This document shows positions 57,837 to 64,000 of a DNA stretch of 64,000 nucleotides, piece by piece. Made by a program: the position numbers and the translations under genes. Positions within the stretch are counted from its first letter, which is position 1, and each line of letters starts with the position of its first letter. The notes under the pieces were generated by a model. That model had not been told where the DNA came from, made no database searches, and worked only from the letters and a program-made list of their open reading frames with translations. Source of the DNA: Labia minor (lineage: Eukaryota > Arthropoda > Insecta > Dermaptera > Spongiphoridae); NCBI GenBank assembly GCA_963082975.1, contig OY720346.1, positions 38,219,787-38,283,786 on the forward strand. Reading direction: 5' to 3'.

Positions 57837-59612
57837 AAGATTTTCTTGATATTTGATTGTTCCAATAATATTATGGAAAGCTTTGCTTTTTTTATTTGTT
57901 TTTATTTCAATTCAATTAGAATAACTAATAATTCTCTATTTTCTTTTAAAGGATTTCATTTTTAATTTATTCAAATATTATTTTATTTTATTATCCCTTT
58001 TAAATATTTAATCAAATCTTTTTAATAAATTTAATTTTATAGTTAACTTGGCTGATATATATTAAATTTGATTGATTTTATAATGACATTCCAAGTTAGT
58101 CAAAAAGACCATCATAAATTAGATTTAAATTATATATAAATATATCATACTACAATATATGTTTATACAATATATTATATATATATATATATACACGTAT
58201 ATGTCCCTTTCACATTTTAATCATTAACTAACTATCTCTTGAATCATAAAATAATAATGAATTAAATTATAATTATAAAAATAAATATATAATTAAAAAA
58301 AACATCAAATAAATCTATATTAAATTAATACAGATTAGAAATAAATATTAAATTTAATGAAAAAACATAATAAATGTATTGATTCTATCCAAAACTCTCT
58401 TCTCATTTTAAATAAATATATTTTCATTCACTAAACAAATTGAATGAATAATAATTTAATAATTTAACAGTAAAAAATTTACTTTGATTTCTGTCTTGTC
58501 TATAATATTTGTAATTGAACGGTACTATTATATTAATAATGTATCTATTATTATTAAGCCTAAGATATACAATATTTAATATCACTAATACATATAATTA
58601 TGATTTTATATCTATATTCATATTCATAAATTAAATATATATAGATATACATATATATATATATATATATATATGATAAATTTTATTTATTACATTTATA
58701 TTTGTTTGTGATTTATTATCATATCATTTAAGTATTTTGAATTTTGATTTTAAATGTTGACATCGAATTTAGTTTATAATCCCTTTTTGAATGTTTACTT
58801 CCTTGAAGGGATGCAAATCCTTAGAAAATTTATCATTAGATTGGATCATGCTACCCTTGAATGTACTTATCATCACCCATTCTGTGTTGTGTTGGTAGTA
58901 AAGTGAATAAGAAAAGGTGGGGTAGAAGGGGTGGACTAAATGATTATAGATGAAGGGTGAATTCTTGGATTTCCTCCTACATTTATACCTTAATTAATGG
59001 CTGTCGAAAACAAAACGATCAACTACAGCTTCTCTGAACAGATTATTATTATTCGTTTAACGTTTTGTATTGAAATTATAAATCATTGAAAATTATGGCC
59101 ACACTAGGCAAACGAGAGTGTTATTGAAGTGAAGGAATATAACGCGTGGAATAATGAAAAAGCATTTCAAGTTGGAGTTTATAGTTTTAATTGGACTCCT
59201 TCATAAATATTCTAAACGACTTTAATAATAATAATATTATTATTATTATATTAATAAAATGAATGAATAATAATTAAAAATTCAATTAACTAATATATGA
59301 ATAAATATATATTATATAAAATATATTTTTCTTATATTTTGTAGAGAAAATTTTGAAAATATTCTGAATATATTTTCAAAAAGTAAATAGTGGTGATTCA
59401 CATACATACCTAATTTATCAAATTAAAATTGCACTAAAAAGAATAAACTAATATTAATATAAAAAAATTTTATAAAATAACGTTTTTCCAATGGACTAAA
59501 AAGAATAAAATTATTTTTCTATAAGCCTGACAAAGTTTATGGATGAATTGCTTCATATTCAACGAAAAACGTTGGGCGCATTTAGTTTTATTTATTCATA
59601 TGAAAAATCAAG
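57837..59612. other. AT-rich spacer with a GC-richer island at 58800-59060
   Basis: (TA)n tracts lie at about 58173-58194 and 58648-58674. The island is unique in the window and non-coding. Otherwise nothing is recognised. Confidence 0.45.
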
Positions 59613-60230
59613 TCAAATTTTTGTAATAAGAAAAATTTTATTAAACACACACAAACACAGTTGGGAACTTGACAAAGGATTCTTTTGATTGATCCCGAAG
59701 CCACTTTTACACCGCTTCCTTAACTTCCTCATTGTTAGCAAATCTTTTTCCATGTAGGGAGTCTTTGTGTGGTCCAAACAGGTAAAAATAAGATGAGGCG
59801 ATGTCGATGAGGTAAGATCACCCAACCCAATTTTTGAAGCTTACCATGGGTCAATTAGGCTGTATGTATCTTACCAAAGAATGGCTCCTTTTGACAAGAT
59901 TCCAAGGAATTTGGTCCTGATAGCTTGTCTAACCTTGTGTTCTAGCATCTCAGAGTAGTATTGTATATTGATAATTCCTCAACGAGGGACCCGAAACTTC
60001 CACTGGACGTCCACATCGCCTACACTTATTCGGCCACTTTTAAACCGATCAATCCACTTGTAAAAATTCGCTCGGTTCATTAAAAGTTCTTTTAAAGTAC
60101 TGTATCAACATTCTAGAAAAAAATTATCTTGGTTTTACACCCTCTGTGACTAAAAATCTAATGACATAGCGCTGCTCGTCTAAGGTGGAATCTTCTAATA
60201 GACTTACCAGAGTGAACTAAAAATTTTGAG
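59613..60230 (-). pseudogene. Degenerate mariner transposase
   Basis: On the minus strand pieces appear in transposase order. First is DEQRYVIRFLVTEGVK (N-terminus), then FYKWIDRFKSGRISVGDVD (helix-turn-helix, family EWVxRFKxGRxSVxDD). HKVRQAIRTK follows, and a diverged FxLFGPHKDSLHGKRF-type C-terminus. Frame shifts, stops and a missing central catalytic part make it dead. TIRs were not identified. The fragment at 42885-42990 has the same C-terminal type. Confidence 0.65.
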
Positions 60231-61187
60231 GTTATGTTAACATACAAAGATGAAACAGCTGATCAGAGCATATCCCAAGACTGCCAACTAATACCCGGAA
60301 AAGATTGTACACATTCATTGAATAGTTTTAAAATTATAAAAGTTGTCTCTTTATTAAAAAAAACTTTTAGGTAAAGTTCAACTTTTCAACTATTTTTAAA
60401 TAATTTTTTTTTTTTTTTTTGTATAAACAAACAAATTTAACATTCCGAATTATTATATCAGAAGCATATGATAATGATTTATTGAAGGTTATTTTAAACT
60501 TTATTTTATAACATTTTATTATAATACTATTTTGTTAACATTATATAATTTTTAGGTGAGTTTTAAACTCTTAATTGTTTTTTAGTTTAGAAAATATTTA
60601 ATTTTGGATAGTAATCACACACTGTTTGCTTGTTGACAAATATTCTTTATACGGACGGTAGAAGAGTCAACTTACTTATCTAACTAGAAAGTAAATATGA
60701 TATTAATTAATATTAATGGAGTATTGGGACTTAAAACGGTGCGGTTGGTGGCTTTTCCAGTTCGAGCTTGTGCCTGGTTTTCGGCCCAGACTAGGCACTA
60801 TTGTTTGTTTAGCATAATTCTTCGACCTGGATGAGCCGCTTTTAATGAATGCAAATGTATTTCGTTCGTTCCGAATGGCAAACAACCTCGCAAAACAACT
60901 TGGGCTCCATTGTCAAATAAAACCAAAAAACTTGAAAAACTTTCAACTAGCTTGTAGAAAATGACGAAGGACGATTGTACAACTTTCTACTTCACTCTGC
61001 CATTTTGAATTCAACAAAAAAAAAAAAACAATTTGTTATGTTATTATAACAATTTGCATATTTATTTATGTAGATATGTCTATAGATAGTAAAATGTAGA
61101 TTTAATTAAACATACACATTGAATAGAAAAATTGATTTCATTAATAAAAAGTTATTTTTTGAAAATAAATTAATAAAAATATGAGCT
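60231..61187. other. Spacer with a coding-like GC-richer patch at 60700-60960
   Basis: The patch has a 60-codon minus-strand frame (60703-60885) with balanced composition, but I recognise no protein. A decayed mobile-element gene is the simplest explanation. Elsewhere AT-rich. Confidence 0.4.
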
Positions 61188-61632
61188 GTGGCCAGGCACA
61201 GAACCGACCGACGTTTTGAAATAAATTAATTTCCAAACATTATATATATACCTATATGTATAAAGTATAAAAAAAAAATTCAAAACTTGAATTAAAATGA
61301 GTAAATTATATTATCTTGATTTTTATTTTTAATTTAATTACTCACTTATTCATTACTACTATATTTTAAGTGAAATATTTTCCGACAATGAATATAAAAT
61401 TAATACTTTAAAAACTACCATTTCCCGTTTCCGGATAAAAGTTGATGAATTCGTGGTACTGATGCATTAAGTAAATATTCCAAATTTTATCAAGATCCGT
61501 AGAGCCGTTAAAGCTGTACAGGTCTATACGGACACACGGACAGACGGACGGACAGACATCATGCTAAAAATACTTTTTTCTGTTAACAAAAAGCATGATT
61601 CGGTGTGAAAACAATCGTCGGTTGGTAAAAAT
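61188..61632 (+). repeat. Family C, copy 3
   Basis: It starts GTGGCCAGGCACAGAACCGA and ends ATCGTCGGTTGGTAAAAATG, with a GGAC/AGAC microsatellite near 61525-61555. It has a shorter middle than copies 1 and 2 and lacks the TGACGTCA palindromes. Confidence 0.7.
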
Positions 61633-64000
61633 GACATCAATAAGGATTTTTTAAGTTCAATTTGATTATAAATATTTTTCTTACTTTAAAAATCCTGTAT
61701 ATGTTCATTTGAAACGAATTTATTTTTATTTAAATAAAAAATAAATTATTAATTAAAGAAAAGAATACGTTAGGGAAATAATTTAAAAATAAGAAAGGAG
61801 AGAATAGGAATTGGATGGAGGTGGATCAATATTCATTCAATTATACAGTATACAGTTCAGTAGCAGCACAGAGATAATAAATAATTTAATTTTTTTTTTA
61901 ATAGATTTTTCGGCAATTTAATAATATATAATTAAATCATATAATCGTGAATATCCATTATATTATTAAGTTTGTTTTAATATTATTCTATTTAACAACC
62001 TTAAATTTTTATCTAATAAGTATTTGTGTGTTCATCAAAAATTTATACTTTATTTTAATTACAATTAATTAATTTATTAAATTTTTTTAAATATATATAT
62101 ATATTGATATTTAGAATTCAGTAACAACTCTATCTCTTTGCATGATTTTCAATCATATTTTGTCATTAAAATAAAATTCTAATAAAAAACCTTCCAATTA
62201 ATTCATTACACATTTATAAAATATTATCATTATAATAATTATATAATTATCTCTCGATATACATAATTGAAATGAATTATTAATTACATTGTACTACCTA
62301 TTTAAATGAATACAAATAAAAATAAAATTAAAATAACAAGCAGATAATAAACGATATTTTTTGCTTTTTTTATTAAATTGGGAAAATATAAATATGCTTA
62401 AAATTTTTGTTAATAATTTAATTTTGGTGTATTTTTAATGAGAAATATGACCACACAAAACACTTGAACCAGTTTAATAATATTAATTCACTTAGTTATA
62501 TATACTATACTTATTCATTTTCTATATTATATTTGATTAATAAACAATTCGGCTACCTTTGAACAAATAAGGATTTTAATAACAAAACTTAATCGCAAAT
62601 TATATGAAACCAGCCTTTTATGACTTTTCAATCGATATACGATATGGTACGTATATTCAGTAGTTATATAATTATAATTTTCTTTTTTAAATTAAAAATA
62701 TTAAGAAAAAGTAATATTATTTAAATTATAAAAATTAAAAAACAATTTTTTAAAATAGTCTAAAATGTAAAACAAAAAATATTTATTACAGAGGACATTA
62801 AAAACCATTAATTAAAATAATTGAATCTAACAATCAAAATAATTGAAAAAGTAAAAATGAGTGAGCGATTAAAAGTAAAGTGATTTTGAAAAATGAAATT
62901 ATGATAATAAAGTTTGTAGAGTGAGGAGGGTGATTAACAAAATTTCTTCCTCACACACACACACGTATACGTATACGTCAACGCGGGAAAACTACTTTTT
63001 TGAAATAAGAATGACTTGAAATGTGGAGATGTGTGAAAAAATGCATATGTATTGTGTGAATCGGGATTATAATATCTTTACTATCAATAAATTTAGAAAA
63101 AAATTTTACGTTTGAAATTAAAATGGAAAAAAGGGAATGAATCATTCTTTTCCAATTATACCTATTCATAGAGAAACGTCTTAAATAATATAAAATTAAT
63201 TATTTTTAAGTGGTTTGATAAAAATGTACAACAAGAGAAGACTACCATATAGTAGAGTGGAGTCATTTAAGGGTGAATAGCCCTTTGACCCAACCCCGTC
63301 ATCTCTTGGATAATAGTTAAGGGGAGAGAGTTTCCGAACTTGAGACAATGGCTTAATATACTGTTGAGATAATTAGCCTCTACTTAGAATTGAAGAATTG
63401 AATGGCTTTATGGGGGATGTTGGGGTAAGGGTGCAAGCAATCTCACCCCTGTTGAGGGTCTATTATAATTAAGCTCTAATCAAGTCACAAATTAATTGGT
63501 TTTTAATTAAACCGATCGCGAGGATTATTTCATCTACGCAGTTTTCATAAATAAAATAAATATAAAAAAAAAATATGTCATAAACAGAAAGTTTTTTCTC
63601 AATTGAGGGTTTTTTTGGTCTAAAGTATTTTTAAATTTGTTCTCTATGATGAATGAATTACACAGAACAATCGAGAAATATTTATTTATTTTTCTTATAT
63701 CCTAACTATTTTCAATTATGTTATATTTTTAAACTTTTAATTTTTTTGTGAACTTGGTAAAATTTAAATCTTCATCTTCAAGTTAATATAAGTGAATTTT
63801 TATTGATTGTTAAACTACCTTGTTTATATATATATTTATATATTGGATAGAATCTTAAAATTGTATGGACTTTAGTATAAAAATTATTATATTTAAAAAA
63901 AAATCATTGAATTTAAATTTATTATAATATCTATATTTGTTAAAGGGAGATGATGTTAAAGTTAACCAGTGGTATTTTTATTTTATTCCTCCTCTTATAC
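61633..64000. other. AT-rich spacer with a GC-richer island at 63220-63540
   Basis: A CA run and GTATAC repeats occur at about 62953-62978. The island at 63220-63540 is unique in the window, non-coding, and has TTAATTGG and CTAATCAAGTCACAAATTAA motifs suggestive of homeodomain sites. No gene. Confidence 0.45.

Overview
This is a strongly AT-rich eukaryotic window, most likely from an invertebrate and probably an arthropod. I find no convincing host gene. The clues to the host are irritans-type and other mariner transposons, a Helentron-type endonuclease, many hAT miniature elements with exact 8-bp target duplications, LINE fragments and dispersed Helitron-like repeats, all in a background rich in (TA)n and poly-A/T. 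There are no bacterial operons and no rRNA. The window reads as intergenic or intronic DNA in which mobile elements have piled up. Between them lie short GC-richer islands that look like unique, possibly regulatory, sequence.

The outstanding object is at 23132-25984. It is an LTR-flanked element with two 516-bp LTRs in which I see no differences, a 4-bp target duplication (TTAT) and a candidate primer-binding site. Its single long open reading frame shows no gag, protease, reverse transcriptase or integrase. Instead the frame begins with a region resembling the SAP-type domain of the chromatin protein DEK, continues through a lysine/glutamate-rich 33-bp minisatellite, and then carries a region resembling the first SHNi-TPR segment of the histone chaperone NASP. 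The frame stays open into the 3' LTR, where U3 adds an arginine-rich tail. My reading is a recently mobile, non-autonomous retroelement that captured sequence from two host histone-chaperone-type genes.

Layout. 1-5300: an AT-rich flank, then a repeat nest (hAT inside Helitron-like family A inside family B) and a short MITE. 5300-12650: families C, B and F and two hAT MITEs. 12650-23100: AT-rich DNA with a foldback element, a hAT MITE, a LINE relic, family G, a mariner end and family F. 23132-25984: the LTR element. 27181-28574: a tandem pair of about 0.7-kb repeats with a perfect 20-bp palindrome and NRF1-like sites. 28575-32681: family B, then a tandemly duplicated block of a family A copy plus a Helentron-type endonuclease fragment. 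32690-42900: mostly AT-rich spacer with several GC-richer islands, a deleted mariner and an inverted pair of family B copies. 42885-47784: mariner fragments, family C, a TIR-complete but internally deleted mariner, a LINE reverse-transcriptase relic, a second mariner relic and a hAT derivative with a transposase tail. 48340-57840: family G, a MITE, a long family A copy with a tRNA-like domain, LINE scraps, a hAT MITE, and a 1.1-kb TIR element (55532-56646) with its own small ORF of a type I cannot name. 57840-64000: AT-rich spacer, a degenerate mariner, family C, and further island sequence.

Because no host gene is visible, the parts do not form a pathway. The window matters for what its mobile elements carry and how they are nested. 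All family names A to K are local labels for this window.
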